Assembly (NCBI GenBank): GCA_026168605.1
Contig: JAPFDX010000001.1
Span: 1 to 64,000 of the forward strand
From: Roseburia sp.
GTDB lineage: Bacteria; Bacillota; Clostridia; Lachnospirales; Lachnospiraceae
Reading direction: 5' to 3'
Length of the DNA: 64,000 bases
Shown: piece after piece, positions 8,601-16,049 of the stretch
How positions within the stretch are numbered: the stretch's first letter is position 1
Layout: each line of letters begins with the position of its first letter
The notes under the pieces: model-generated
Told to the model about the DNA's origin: nothing
Databases searched by the model: none
Seen by the model: the letters and a program-made list of their open reading frames with translations, nothing else
Program-made: the position numbers and the translations under genes

Positions 8601-9882
8601 TGTCCTGGCCGCCGATGTCGAGAATACAGTCCACGTCTGGGTTGAAGAAAGCGGCGGCGTAATAGTGTGCGACCGTCTCCACCTCCCCGTCGTCGAGCAT
8701 TAGGGCGGCTTTTAAAAGAGCCTCCCCGTAGCCCGTCGAGCAGGAGTGCACGATTTTTGCCGATGCGGGAAGCAGGGCGTAGATCTCTTTGAGCGAGCGG
8801 ATCGCAGTGGAGAGGGGACTTCCGTCGTTGCTGCTGTAAAAAGAGTACAAAAGCGAGCCGTCCTCACCGACGAGCGCGATCTTCGTCGTCGTGGAGCCGG
8901 CGTCTATGCCCAGATAGCAGTTGCCCTCATAGGAAGAGAACTCCGCTGTTTTGATGTTGTGACCGTCGTGGCGGGCGCGGAAGGCGTCGTAGTCCTCCTG
9001 GCTCTCAAAGAGCGGTTCTAAGCGTGCGACTTCAAAATCCATCTTGATGCCGGACTTTAGCTGTGTCAGCAGTGCCCCGAGCGTCGTCCGGTATTGTTCC
9101 TGATAATTGAGTGCGGAGCCGATGGCTGCGAACAGATGGGAGTTCTCCGGCGTGATCGCGTGCTCCTCGTCGAGGTGAAGGGTGCGGATAAACGCCTCCT
9201 TAAGCTCCGGCAAAAAATGGAGCGGACCGCCCAGAAAAGCGACGTGACCACGGATCGGTTTGCCGCAGGCGAGACCGCTGATCGTCTGGTTGACGACCGC
9301 CTGAAAAATCGATGCGGACAAGTCCTCCCGCGTCGCGCCCTCATTGATCAGCGGCTGGATGTCCGTCTTTGCAAAGACGCCGCAGCGCGCCGCGATCGGG
9401 TAGATCGCCTTGTAATTTTTTGCGTATTCGTTCAAACCGGTGGCGTCGGTCTGGAGCAGAGACGCCATCTGGTCGATAAAAGAGCCGGTACCGCCGGCGC
9501 AGATGCCGTTCATGCGCTGTTCGACGTTGCCGCCCTCAAAGTAGATGATTTTCGCGTCCTCCCCGCCGAGCTCGATCGCAACGTCTGTCTCAGGCGCATA
9601 GTGCGACAGTGCGGCAGAGACGGAAATGACCTCCTGCACAAACGGGACATTCAGGTGTTTGGCGAGCGTCAGACCGCCGGATCCCGTGATCACGGGGAAT
9701 ACCTCCCGGTCGCCGAGCTTTTCGGAAGCCTCTGCAAGCAGATCGGAGAGCGTCTCCTGAATATTGGCAAAATGCCGCTTGTAATCGGCAAAGAGCAGAG
9801 AATCCTGCCCGTCGAGCAGGGCTATTTTGACTGTCGTGGAACCGATGTCGATTCCAAGTTTACAGAATGTATTGTTGTCCAT
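5635..9882 (-). CDS. Giant 2-hydroxyacyl-CoA dehydratase activase-like protein (two ASKHA domains + dehydratase-like half)
   Basis: 1415 residues. Two HgdC/BadF-type ASKHA ATPase domains come first. Domain 1 (~1-275) has IDIGSTTVKI, CAGGTGSFIDQMA with Cys128, and ARCGVFAKTDIQ with Cys167. These match the cluster-binding Cys127/Cys166 of the characterised activator HgdC. Domain 2 (~322-600) has GIDAGSTTTKIAL, ACSSGCGSFIETFA and TRCTVF (Cys486). Then come a CKNCTNHC segment (DUF2229-like) and a large HgdB-like region with conserved Cys (ECYPAKL, FYPC, NDACYPS, GGGCRASN, CLPNHV). Family logic is ATP-driven low-potential electron transfer; the substrate is unknown. The start with GGAGGAAAT 6 nt upstream is chosen over an upstream in-frame start. 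Confidence 0.85.
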   Translation of the reverse strand: MDNNTFCKLGIDIGSTTVKIALLDGQDSLLFADYKRHFANIQETLSDLLAEASEKLGDREVFPVITGSGGLTLAKHLNVPFVQEVISVSAALSHYAPETDVAIELGGEDAKIIYFEGGNVEQRMNGICAGGTGSFIDQMASLLQTDATGLNEYAKNYKAIYPIAARCGVFAKTDIQPLINEGATREDLSASIFQAVVNQTISGLACGKPIRGHVAFLGGPLHFLPELKEAFIRTLHLDEEHAITPENSHLFAAIGSALNYQEQYRTTLGALLTQLKSGIKMDFEVARLEPLFESQEDYDAFRARHDGHNIKTAEFSSYEGNCYLGIDAGSTTTKIALVGEDGSLLYSFYSSNDGSPLSTAIRSLKEIYALLPASAKIVHSCSTGYGEALLKAALMLDDGEVETVAHYYAAAFFNPDVDCILDIGGQDMKCIKIKDQTVDSVQLNEACSSGCGSFIETFAKSLNYSVQDFAKEALFAKNPIDLGTRCTVFMNSKVKQAQKEGASVADISSGLAYSVIKNALYKVIKLSDPHELGQNIVVQGGTFYNDAVLRSFEKISGCECVRPDIAGIMGAFGAALIARERHEEGYETSMLSIDAINELTFDTKLIRCKNCTNHCLLTVNRFSGNRQYITGNRCERGLGREKNAEQIPNLYEYKNKRLFDYTPLTPEEAKRGTVGIPRVLNMYENYPFWAVFFRRLGFQMVLSPQSTRKIYELGIDSIPSESECYPAKLTHGHVTWLIHQNVDFIFYPCIPYERNEFPDSNNHYNCPIVTSYAENIKNNVDEITSGQVKFLNPFMSFAGEDTLSSQLIKTFCNPDFGITEEEIRDAVSEGWKELAVVRMEMQQKGEEVLDYLKANNKRGIVLAGRPYHVDPEINHGIPELITSYGIAVLTEDSISHLHEVERPLIVMDQWMYHSRLYAAANYVKTRDDLDLIQLNSFGCGLDAVTTDAVNDILTKSGKIYTCLKIDEVNNLGAARIRIRSLISAIRVREKKQVKRSVVPSSYDRVVFTEEMRKNYTILCPQMSPVHFELLEPAFRAAGYNFVIPDIPSRKSIDIGLKYVNNDACYPSLIVVGQLMSAVMSGDYDMTRTAIVITQTGGGCRASNYIGFIRRALEKAGCPDVPVISLNLSGLEANPGFQLTLPLIQHGLYALIFGDIFMRCVYRTRPYEAVKGATDALHEKWKKEVIAFVGQKKALSHAKFKKMCRAIIRDFDQLARVDIQKPRVGVVGEILVKFHPAANNHLVDLLEAEGAEAVVPDLTDFLLYCFYNTGFKADNLGMSRKSKRVGRLGIRFFEWLRSAARDEFAKSVHFDAPAHIDDLASYARDIVSEGNQTGEGWFLTGEMLELIHTGTPNIVCAQPFACLPNHVVGKGVIKELRHRYPESNIVAIDYDPGASEVNQLNRIKLMLSTANKNLKK

Positions 9883-9932
9883 AGATTTCCTCCATGATGC
9901 CTTGGTGCCATACTGATTTATTTCTAAAATGA

Positions 9933-10240
9933 TAAGATGTTTGAGACAGATTTTTTGTCTGAAACCGGAAGATTGCACAAATTGTATTCTGATTTGTGAA
10001 TGTGGAGAATGTTAGAGTTTCTTGATGTTCCGTTCATTTCCAGCAATTCGACGGCATGGATGCCGGCGAAAACCCGAACCGCGCCACGGATGGCGCGTAG
10101 AGGGTGGTTGCGTCCACAAACAATACCGAAACCGGAACATTTTAGAAACTCTTGGATTCGGAACCCTGAACAAAAAGAATACAATTTGTGTGATCCTCCG
10201 GAGGCCGATCAGAAAAATCCTTTTGCCTCCAACACCATTA
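9933..10240 (+). repeat. Dispersed structured repeat, copy A
   Basis: About 310 nt filling most of the 534-base gap between divergent genes. Imperfect inverted arms pair along their length (CACAAATTGTATTC near 9975-9990 with GAATACAATTTGTG near 10178-10191; AGAGTTTCT with AGAAACTCT). They enclose a core with hairpin GGCA/TGCC at 10053-10064, ACCC (10072-10075) with GGGT (10102-10105), and GCGCCA/TGGCGC at 10081-10096. Sister copies lie at 11379-11695, 46766-47084 and 52626-52945. Open frames within it look incidental. Outer ends are approximate, and no clear target duplication was found. Confidence 0.75.
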
Positions 10241-10349
10241 TATAGTAGTAAAATAGAAAACAATGTACATTATACGACAGGATATGCCAAATGACAATGT
10301 GCAAAACGTAGGAAAAATATAAACTTTTTGTGAAGAAAAAGCGTGCGGA

Positions 10350-10378
10350 TTGACAAAAAAATAGTGTATGGATATACT
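10350..10378 (+). promoter_or_regulatory. Promoter for the rhomboid-like gene
   Basis: Perfect -35 TTGACA (10350-10355), a 17-nt spacer and -10 TATACT (10373-10378), 38 nt before the start codon. It lies outside the repeat copy A. Confidence 0.75.
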
Positions 10379-10416
10379 GGAAAAAGCAGTATTTATCAGA
10401 AAGGTAAGGGAACATT

Positions 10417-11277
10417 ATGAACTGGTTAAATAAAATGGAGCGCAAATGGGGACGGTATGCGGTTCCGAATCTGATGCTCTGGCTGATCGGCGCGTACTCC
10501 ATCGGCTATATACTTTTTCAGGCAAATCCGGCGATCATTGAATATTTGATGCTGAGTCCATACCATATTTTACATGGACAGGTCTGGCGTCTGGTCACAT
10601 GGATTTTTATGCCGTCTATGGGAAGTCTGTTCTCCCTGCTGATCATGGCGTTATTGTATTACCAGCTTGGCTCGGCGCTCGAGCGGACATGGGGAACGTT
10701 CCGGTTTAATGTCTATATTTTCAGTGGTATGATCTTCACTGTGATCGGTGCGTTTATCCTCTATGGGATCATGTGCCTCCTCGGCGGCGGTGTGACGATG
10801 TCCGCGATGCTGTTAGGGTATGGATTCAGCACAAATTACATCAATCTGTCCATTTTTCTTGCATTTGCCGTCACCTACCCGGAGATGCAGCTTCTGCTGA
10901 TGTACATCATCCCGGTCAAGATGAAGTGGATGGCGGTGATTTATGCGATTCTGACGGTGGCGCAGTTCATCGAGGGCAACTGGGCAAGCCGGATCGCGAT
11001 CGTGATGTCGCTGTTGAACTTTATCATCTTTTTCCTTTCGACGCGCGATGTGAAACGCTACTCGCCGCATGAGGTGAAGCGCAGACAGCAGTTTAAGTCG
11101 CAGATGAGCAGACCGCAGAACTCCTATGCCGGGGGCGCGCACCACAAGTGCGCCGTGTGCGGCAGGACTGAGCTCGACGACCCGACGCTGGAGTTTCGTT
11201 TCTGTTCCAAGTGCGAGGGGAATTACGAATATTGCCAGGATCACCTCTTTACGCATCAGCATATGAGGCGGAGCTAG
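10417..11277 (+). CDS. Rhomboid-like membrane protein with C-terminal zinc ribbon
   Basis: 286 residues. About six membrane segments (residues ~18-210) have rhomboid-superfamily character: the L1-loop motif HGQVWRLVTWIF and the following SALERTWGTFRFNVY. The GxSG serine motif and the catalytic His of active rhomboid proteases are not visible. The equivalent regions read INLSIFLAFA and GNWASRIAIVMS, so it is probably a proteolytically inactive (derlin/pseudorhomboid-like) member. The cytosolic tail after ~215 carries CAVCGRTELD...CSKC...C, a Cys-rich zinc-ribbon-like unit. AAGGTAAGGG precedes the ATG. It is a single-gene unit with its own promoter and terminator. Function unknown. Confidence 0.75.
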   Translation: MNWLNKMERKWGRYAVPNLMLWLIGAYSIGYILFQANPAIIEYLMLSPYHILHGQVWRLVTWIFMPSMGSLFSLLIMALLYYQLGSALERTWGTFRFNVYIFSGMIFTVIGAFILYGIMCLLGGGVTMSAMLLGYGFSTNYINLSIFLAFAVTYPEMQLLLMYIIPVKMKWMAVIYAILTVAQFIEGNWASRIAIVMSLLNFIIFFLSTRDVKRYSPHEVKRRQQFKSQMSRPQNSYAGGAHHKCAVCGRTELDDPTLEFRFCSKCEGNYEYCQDHLFTHQHMRRS

Positions 11278-11335
11278 AAAATATGACCTGTGCACGGACG
11301 GATGGACTGCTGCTGCAGGATCATCCGGGACAAAA

Positions 11336-11375
11336 AACGCAGCGACCGAAGGAAATTTTCGGTGCTGCGTTTTTT
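11336..11375 (+). terminator. Terminator after the rhomboid-like gene
   Basis: AACGCAGC (11336-11343) pairs with GCTGCGTT (11364-11371), with an inner ACCGAA/TTCGGT stem, followed by a T6 run. Confidence 0.85.
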
Positions 11376-11378
11376 CGT

Positions 11379-11695
11379 ATTCAGGCTTCGGGTGGCAAAA
11401 ATGGGCTTTTCAAAAATGGGATTGGAAAAATGTACAACCGGTATTCTGATTTGTGAATATGGAGAAGCTTAGAACTTCTTAATGTTATGCCAGATTCCAG
11501 CAATTCGACGGCATGGAAGCCGGCGAAAGCCCGAATTGCGCTATGGATGGCGCATAGAGGGCGGTTGCGTTTCAGCACATTTATGGAGACGCAGAACATT
11601 TTAGAAGTTCTTAGCTTCGGAATCCTGAACAAAAAGAATACCGGTTGTACATTTTGCCAGTCACAATCTGTAAAATCCACTTTTGTCACCTGAAT
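11379..11695 (+). repeat. Dispersed structured repeat, copy B
   Basis: About 317 nt between convergent genes. Arms pair from ATTCAGG (11379-11385) with CCTGAAT (11689-11695), through GGTGGCAAAA/TTTTGTCACC, to TGTACAACCGGTATTCT/AATACCGGTTGTACA. The core has GCCC (11529-11532) with GGGC (11559-11562), where copy A has ACCC/GGGT. The arm helix AGAACTTCT/AGAAGTTCT replaces AGAGTTTCT/AGAAACTCT of copy A. The outermost arm overlaps the last codons and stop of aroC. Confidence 0.75.
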
Positions 11696-12822
11696 CCTAT
11701 TAAGGAAGGATCGCACTGCGGCGGCTTCCTCCGGTAGAAATCTGACACGGCATCCATACGTGCGCTCATGTTGGCAAAGAGCGCGTCTACGATCGTGATG
11801 GCTGCCATCGACTCCACGACGACAACGGCGCGGGGAACGATCACAGGATCATGGCGTCCCCGGATCCGGATGGAGATCTCCTCACCCAAACTGTTGACGG
11901 TCTGCTGGCTGGCTGCGATGGACGGCGTGGGCTTGACGGCGGCGCGCAGGATGATGTCGCTTCCGTCCGACATACCGCCCAAAATGCCTCCGGCATGATT
12001 GCTCGCTTTTCCGACGCCGCCGTCCGGCAGCGGGCAGAAGGCGTCGTTGTTGCTTTTTCCGGTCGCCTTTGCAACGTCGAAGCCGTCGCCGATCTCAAAG
12101 CCCTTGACGGCACCGATCGAAAGGATGGCTTTGGCGAGGTTTGCATCCAGTTTTTCAAAAACCGGGTCGCCGATCCCCGATGGCATTCCGCTTATGATGC
12201 ACTCGATGACGCCGCCGGAGGAATTTTGTTCCGCCATGCAGGCGTCGAGGTACGCCTGCGCATTTTCGGCGGCGTCCGCATCCGGCATATAGAGTGGATT
12301 TTCACCGATCACGGCGGCGTCAAAGCTGCGGCAGACGACCGGTCCGATGGATTTCGTGTAGGTGGTCAGCGTGATGCCAAGCTGCTGCAAAATCTTTACG
12401 GCGATGGCGCCTGCGGCGACACGCCCGATCGTCTCCCTGCCCGAGGAGCGTCCGCCTCCCTGGTAGTCGCGGAATCCGTATTTCTGATCGAAGGTATAGT
12501 CGGCGTGCCCCGGTCGGTAACAGGAGGCGATGTCGCTGTAATCTTTTGAGAGCTGGTTTTCGTTGTAGACGGCGAGGGAGACAGGTGTGCCCGTGGTCTT
12601 GCCTTCAAAGACCCCGGAGAGGATCTTCACTGCGTCGTCCTCTTTGCGCGGGGTCGCATATCTGGACTGCCCGGGCTTGCGGCGGTCTAAAAATTTCTGG
12701 ATGTCTTCTTCACACAGGGAAAGTCCCGCCGGACAGCCGTCGACCACGACGCCGACGCCCGGTCCGTGGGATTCGCCCCATGTAGTGATCTGGAATAATG
12801 TGCCAAATGTAGAACCTGCCAT
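11686..12822 (-). CDS. aroC: Chorismate synthase
   Basis: Last shikimate-pathway enzyme: an FMN-dependent (reduced) anti-elimination of phosphate from EPSP to give chorismate. 378 residues. Family signatures are GESHGPGVGVVVDGCPAG near the N terminus, RRKPGQSRYATPRKEDD, RPGHADYTFDQKYG followed by GGGRSSGRETIGRVAAGAIA, and the C-terminal RGRHDPVIVPRAVVVVESMAA. The start MAGSTFGTLF is preceded by a strong GAGGAGG site. It is divergent from aroA, with overlapping promoters in between. Its stop codon and final FR codons fall inside the outer arm of repeat copy B. Confidence 0.97.
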   Translation of the reverse strand: MAGSTFGTLFQITTWGESHGPGVGVVVDGCPAGLSLCEEDIQKFLDRRKPGQSRYATPRKEDDAVKILSGVFEGKTTGTPVSLAVYNENQLSKDYSDIASCYRPGHADYTFDQKYGFRDYQGGGRSSGRETIGRVAAGAIAVKILQQLGITLTTYTKSIGPVVCRSFDAAVIGENPLYMPDADAAENAQAYLDACMAEQNSSGGVIECIISGMPSGIGDPVFEKLDANLAKAILSIGAVKGFEIGDGFDVAKATGKSNNDAFCPLPDGGVGKASNHAGGILGGMSDGSDIILRAAVKPTPSIAASQQTVNSLGEEISIRIRGRHDPVIVPRAVVVVESMAAITIVDALFANMSARMDAVSDFYRRKPPQCDPSLIGFR

Positions 12823-12853
12823 AATCTACCTCCTCGAAAATCTGTTTTTTCCC

Positions 12854-12882
12854 AGTATAAAATATTTGGCTTTGCGTGGCAA
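12854..12882 (-). promoter_or_regulatory. aroC promoter
   Basis: On the minus strand: -35 TTGCCA (12882-12877), a 17-nt spacer and -10 TATACT (12859-12854), 32 nt before the aroC start. A weaker plus-strand pair (TTGCGT 12872, TAATAT 12894) faces aroA and overlaps it. Confidence 0.6.
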
Positions 12883-12960
12883 CTGAAATGTGTTAATATA
12901 AGGAATACAAAGCGGCGCGCCTCAAATGTGCGCCGGAAAAAGAAGGAGGCGGCAGACCGG

Positions 12961-14274
12961 ATGGAGAATGCGCGTTATCTTGTGAAAAAAGCAGACAGAC
13001 CGGTGGACTGGAGGGTGGAGGTGCCCGGATCTAAGAGCATCACGAACCGGGCGCTGTTTCTGGCTGCGCTCTCTGCGGGCAACGTCACGCTCACGGGCGT
13101 GCTGTTCTCGGATGATTCCAGACATTTTCTCGCAGCGCTGGGGAGTCTCGGTTTTTCCCTGGACGTCAGGGAGGCGGAGCGGACGGTCACGATCGCGGGC
13201 AGCGGCGGGGAGATTCCGGCGAAGGAGGCGGTGATCGACGTTGGCAGCGCGGGAACGGCGGCGCGCTTTTTGACGGCGATGCTCGCGTTTTCGGATGGAA
13301 ATTACACGGTTCTTTCGTCCGAGCAGATGAAGCGGCGACCGATGAAGCCGCTGTTTGATCTGCTCACAGAGGCGGGAGCGCACATCACATATCTGGAGAG
13401 AGAGGGCTTTTTGCCCGTGCGGATCCTGGGGAGAGGGCATGGCGGTGCGCCGGAGGAAAAGTCGCTTTGCCTCTCCCTCAATATCAGCAAAAGCACGCAG
13501 TTTTTGAGCGCGTTGCTTCTGTGCGCGCCGATGATAAAGGAAGGGCTTTGCGTTCACATTACCGGTGAGAAAAAGGAAGGCTCGTATATCCGCATCACGC
13601 GAAATATGATGCGGGAGTTTGGCGTGGAGGTTCTGTTTGACGGCGCAGATTACCGCGTGGACGGCGGCGTTTCCTATCGGAGGGAGGTCTATGACATAGA
13701 GCCGGATATGTCGGCGGCGTGCTATTTTTACGCGGCGGCAGCGGTCACGGGCGGCAGGGCGCTGGTGCGGCGGGTACACGGGGACAACACGCAGGGCGAT
13801 CTGCGTTTTCTGGAGGTCTTGCGGCAGATGGGCTGCACGGTGTCGGACGAGGCGGCGGGGATCGTGGTCACGGGACCTAAGGGCGGCAGACTGCGCGGTA
13901 TCACGGTCGATATGAACGATTTTTCCGATCAGGCGCTGACGCTTGCGGCGATCGCGCCGTTTGCGGATGAGGCGGTAAAAATCTGTAATATCGGGCACAT
14001 CCGGGGGCAGGAGTGCGACAGAATCCACGCGATCGTCACGGAGCTGGGAAGGCTTGGCATTGCGTGTGACGAGGAGGACGACGCCGTCACCATCCATCCG
14101 GGCACACCGCACGGAGGCGTGGTCACAACCTATGAGGATCACCGCGTGGCGATGGCATTTTCGCTACCGGGACTTTTGGTGGACGGCATATGGATCGACG
14201 ATCCGGGATGCTGCAAAAAGACGTTTGAGGAATATTTTGCGGTGCTGGACACACTGACCGCAAAAGGATCATGA
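12961..14274 (+). CDS. aroA: 3-phosphoshikimate 1-carboxyvinyltransferase (EPSP synthase)
   Basis: Transfers the enolpyruvyl group of PEP to shikimate 3-phosphate, the step before chorismate synthase (aroC, divergent neighbour). 437 residues. Visible are VPGSKSITNRALFLAAL (substrate loop), a variant of the NxGTAxR motif as DVGSAGTAARFLTAML, KRRPMKPL, ISKSTQFLSALLL, and the C-terminal DHRVAMAFSL. The second PEP-loop Gly region reads SAGTAAR, close to but not the textbook NAGTAMR, typical of diverged class II-like enzymes. ATG 12961 is preferred to an in-frame GTG at 12928, since GGAGG lies 12 nt before the ATG. tgt follows after 13 nt. Confidence 0.95.
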   Translation: MENARYLVKKADRPVDWRVEVPGSKSITNRALFLAALSAGNVTLTGVLFSDDSRHFLAALGSLGFSLDVREAERTVTIAGSGGEIPAKEAVIDVGSAGTAARFLTAMLAFSDGNYTVLSSEQMKRRPMKPLFDLLTEAGAHITYLEREGFLPVRILGRGHGGAPEEKSLCLSLNISKSTQFLSALLLCAPMIKEGLCVHITGEKKEGSYIRITRNMMREFGVEVLFDGADYRVDGGVSYRREVYDIEPDMSAACYFYAAAAVTGGRALVRRVHGDNTQGDLRFLEVLRQMGCTVSDEAAGIVVTGPKGGRLRGITVDMNDFSDQALTLAAIAPFADEAVKICNIGHIRGQECDRIHAIVTELGRLGIACDEEDDAVTIHPGTPHGGVVTTYEDHRVAMAFSLPGLLVDGIWIDDPGCCKKTFEEYFAVLDTLTAKGS

Positions 14275-14287
14275 AAGGAAACATAAA

Positions 14288-15436
14288 ATGTACGAATTAT
14301 TGAAGCAGGAAGGGCGCGCGAAGCGCGGCGTATTTCACACGGTGCATGGGGATATCCAGACGCCGGTATTTATGAATGTCGGCACGGTTGCCGCGATCAA
14401 GGGAGCGGTGTCAACGGAGGATCTCGAGGCGATCGGGTGTCAGGTGGAGCTTTCCAACACCTATCACCTGCACGTGCGCACCGGGGACAGGCTGATCAAA
14501 GAGGTGGGCGGACTGCATAAGTTTATGTCGTGGAATCGCCCTATTTTAACGGATTCCGGCGGTTTTCAGGTGTTCTCCCTCGCGGGTCTGCGTAAGATCA
14601 AGGAGGAGGGCGTATACTTCCACTCACACATCGACGGAAGAAAGATTTTCATGGGACCGGAGGAGAGTATGCAGATCCAGTCAAATCTCGGTTCGACGAT
14701 CGCGATGGCGTTTGACGAGTGCCCTCCGGCGCTGGCGGAGCGCGGGTACGTGGAAAATTCCGTGGCGCGCACGACGCGCTGGCTGGAGCGCTGCAAAAAG
14801 GAGATGGCGAGACTGAACGGTCTTTCCGATACGGTGAACAAAAGCCAGATGTTGTTCGGCATCAATCAGGGTGCGATCTACGCGGATATCCGCATCGACC
14901 ACGCGAAGCGCATTTCCGAGATGGAGCTCGACGGCTATGCCGTGGGCGGACTTGCCGTCGGCGAGAGCCACGAGGAGATGTACCACATTCTGGATGAGAC
15001 CGTGCCGTATCTTCCGGTGAACAAGCCCACCTACCTGATGGGAGTCGGCACGCCTGCCAATATCTTAGAGGGCGTGGAGCGCGGTGTGGATTTCTTCGAC
15101 TGCGTTTACCCGTCCAGAAACGGACGGCACGGACACGTTTACACCAATCAGGGCAAGATCAACCTGTTTAACCAGAAATATGAGAAAGATATGCGCCCGA
15201 TCGAGGAGGGGTGCGGCTGTCCGGCGTGCCGCCGTTACAGCCGGGCATATATCCGTCACCTGTTAAAGGCGAAAGAGATGCTCGGGATGCGCCTTTGCGT
15301 GCTGCACAATCTGTATTTCTACAACACGATGATGGCAGAGATCCGCGATGCGCTTGACGCCGGACGGTTTGGCTCCTACAAAGAAGAAAAACTCTACGGC
15401 ATGGGACAGCTTGGACGCGAAAAGGAAAATGCGTGA
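14288..15436 (+). CDS. tgt: tRNA-guanine transglycosylase
   Basis: Exchanges guanine-34 for preQ1 in GUN-anticodon tRNAs (queuosine pathway). 382 residues, the usual bacterial length. Visible are TPVFMNVGTVAAIKG, NTYHLHVRTGD, the nucleophile region LTDSGGFQVFSL, MAFDEC, and the second Asp region DFFDCVYPSRNGRHG. The zinc site is CGCPACRRYSRAYIRHL with a downstream His. It lies just upstream of yajC, a very common bacterial pairing, but yajC has its own promoter here. AAAGGAAAC precedes the ATG. Confidence 0.97.
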   Translation: MYELLKQEGRAKRGVFHTVHGDIQTPVFMNVGTVAAIKGAVSTEDLEAIGCQVELSNTYHLHVRTGDRLIKEVGGLHKFMSWNRPILTDSGGFQVFSLAGLRKIKEEGVYFHSHIDGRKIFMGPEESMQIQSNLGSTIAMAFDECPPALAERGYVENSVARTTRWLERCKKEMARLNGLSDTVNKSQMLFGINQGAIYADIRIDHAKRISEMELDGYAVGGLAVGESHEEMYHILDETVPYLPVNKPTYLMGVGTPANILEGVERGVDFFDCVYPSRNGRHGHVYTNQGKINLFNQKYEKDMRPIEEGCGCPACRRYSRAYIRHLLKAKEMLGMRLCVLHNLYFYNTMMAEIRDALDAGRFGSYKEEKLYGMGQLGREKENA

Positions 15437-15443
15437 AAAAGGC

Positions 15444-15472
15444 TTGCCGAAACAGTATATTTTGTGTACAAT
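15444..15472 (+). promoter_or_regulatory. yajC promoter
   Basis: TTGCCG (15444-15449), a 17-nt spacer and TACAAT (15467-15472) lie 54 nt before the yajC start. Confidence 0.5.
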
Positions 15473-15526
15473 GTTCTTTAGCGTTTCAGGACGCCGTGTG
15501 ATAAGTAATTTTTAGGAGGAATCAGG

Positions 15527-15847
15527 ATGTTATCAATCTTAGCAACAGATGCAGCTACCGGAGCGGTTGGCATGGGAAGTATGATCATTTCACTTGTGAT
15601 CTTATTCGTGTTTATGTACTTCTTCATGATCCGTCCGCAGCAGAAGGAGGCAAAGCAGAAAAACGCAATGCTTGCCGCGCTTGCGGTCGGAGATACCGTA
15701 CTTACGACAAGCGGATTTTACGGAACGGTGATCGATATCGCAGACGACACAATCATCGTTGAGTTTGGAAGCAACAAAAACTGCCGTATCCCGATGCAGA
15801 AGGCAGCAGTCGCCCAGGTGGAGAAACCGGAAGACGCAGCAGAATAA
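15527..15847 (+). CDS. yajC: Preprotein translocase subunit YajC
   Basis: A 106-residue single-pass membrane protein that joins the SecDF-YajC complex at the Sec translocon. The membrane segment is at ~residues 17-36 (GMGSMIISLVILFVFMYFFM). It is followed by the diagnostic IRPQQKEAKQ and the KxxGF-like region DTVLTTSGFYGTVIDIADDTI. AGGAGGAATC lies just before the ATG. secD/secF are not in this window. A terminator follows directly. Confidence 0.95.
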   Translation: MLSILATDAATGAVGMGSMIISLVILFVFMYFFMIRPQQKEAKQKNAMLAALAVGDTVLTTSGFYGTVIDIADDTIIVEFGSNKNCRIPMQKAAVAQVEKPEDAAE

Positions 15848-15852
15848 GGAAG

Positions 15853-15891
15853 AAAAAACCTGTTATGTACAAGCATGACAGGTTTTTTGTA
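15853..15891 (+). terminator. Terminator after yajC
   Basis: AAAAAACCTGT (15853-15863) pairs with ACAGGTTTTTT (15878-15888). The symmetrical A/T flanks could let it work in both directions. Confidence 0.85.
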
Positions 15892-15938
15892 TAAGACCCG
15901 GTTATAGAATCCATGAAAAAGAAAAATAGGGCAGACGG

Positions 15939-15967
15939 TTGCAATGTGCTCCCGGTTCCATTATGAT
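15939..15967 (+). promoter_or_regulatory. Promoter of the leuB-ilvD-ilvB-ser block
   Basis: TTGCAA (15939-15944), a 17-nt spacer and TATGAT (15962-15967) lie 82 nt before leuB. The leader holds an inverted repeat GTCCGTTG/CGACGGAC (~15980-16020). No T-box, leader peptide or terminator is apparent in it. Confidence 0.6.
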
Positions 15968-16049
15968 AATATTCATATACTGTCCGTTGGTAGCGTGCTA
16001 AAGTACGGGAACGACGGACGGGAATCCAGAGAAAAGAGGAGAACAGCGT

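Noticed and set aside
10000-10245. Similar open frames inside the dispersed elements (for example starting MWRILEF/MWRMLEF and sharing PAKTR/HRG/LNKKN)
   Set aside because: Frames are open on both strands because the element is palindromic. In copy B the start is lost upstream and the frame is shorter. Changes between copies preserve base pairing rather than amino acids, and no ribosome site is seen.
12922-14142. 406-residue open frame antisense to aroA, and similar long antisense frames over serA/DUF1015 (22808-23773) and the activase (9094-9897, 5752-6510)
   Set aside because: Arg/His-rich shadow frames of GC-biased codons, without ribosome sites or recognisable domains, fully overlapping well-supported genes.
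15968-16049. T-box, leader peptide or attenuator before leuB-ilvD-ilvB
   Set aside because: The 80-nt leader has an inverted repeat, but no T-box sequence, run of Leu/Val/Ile codons or terminator.
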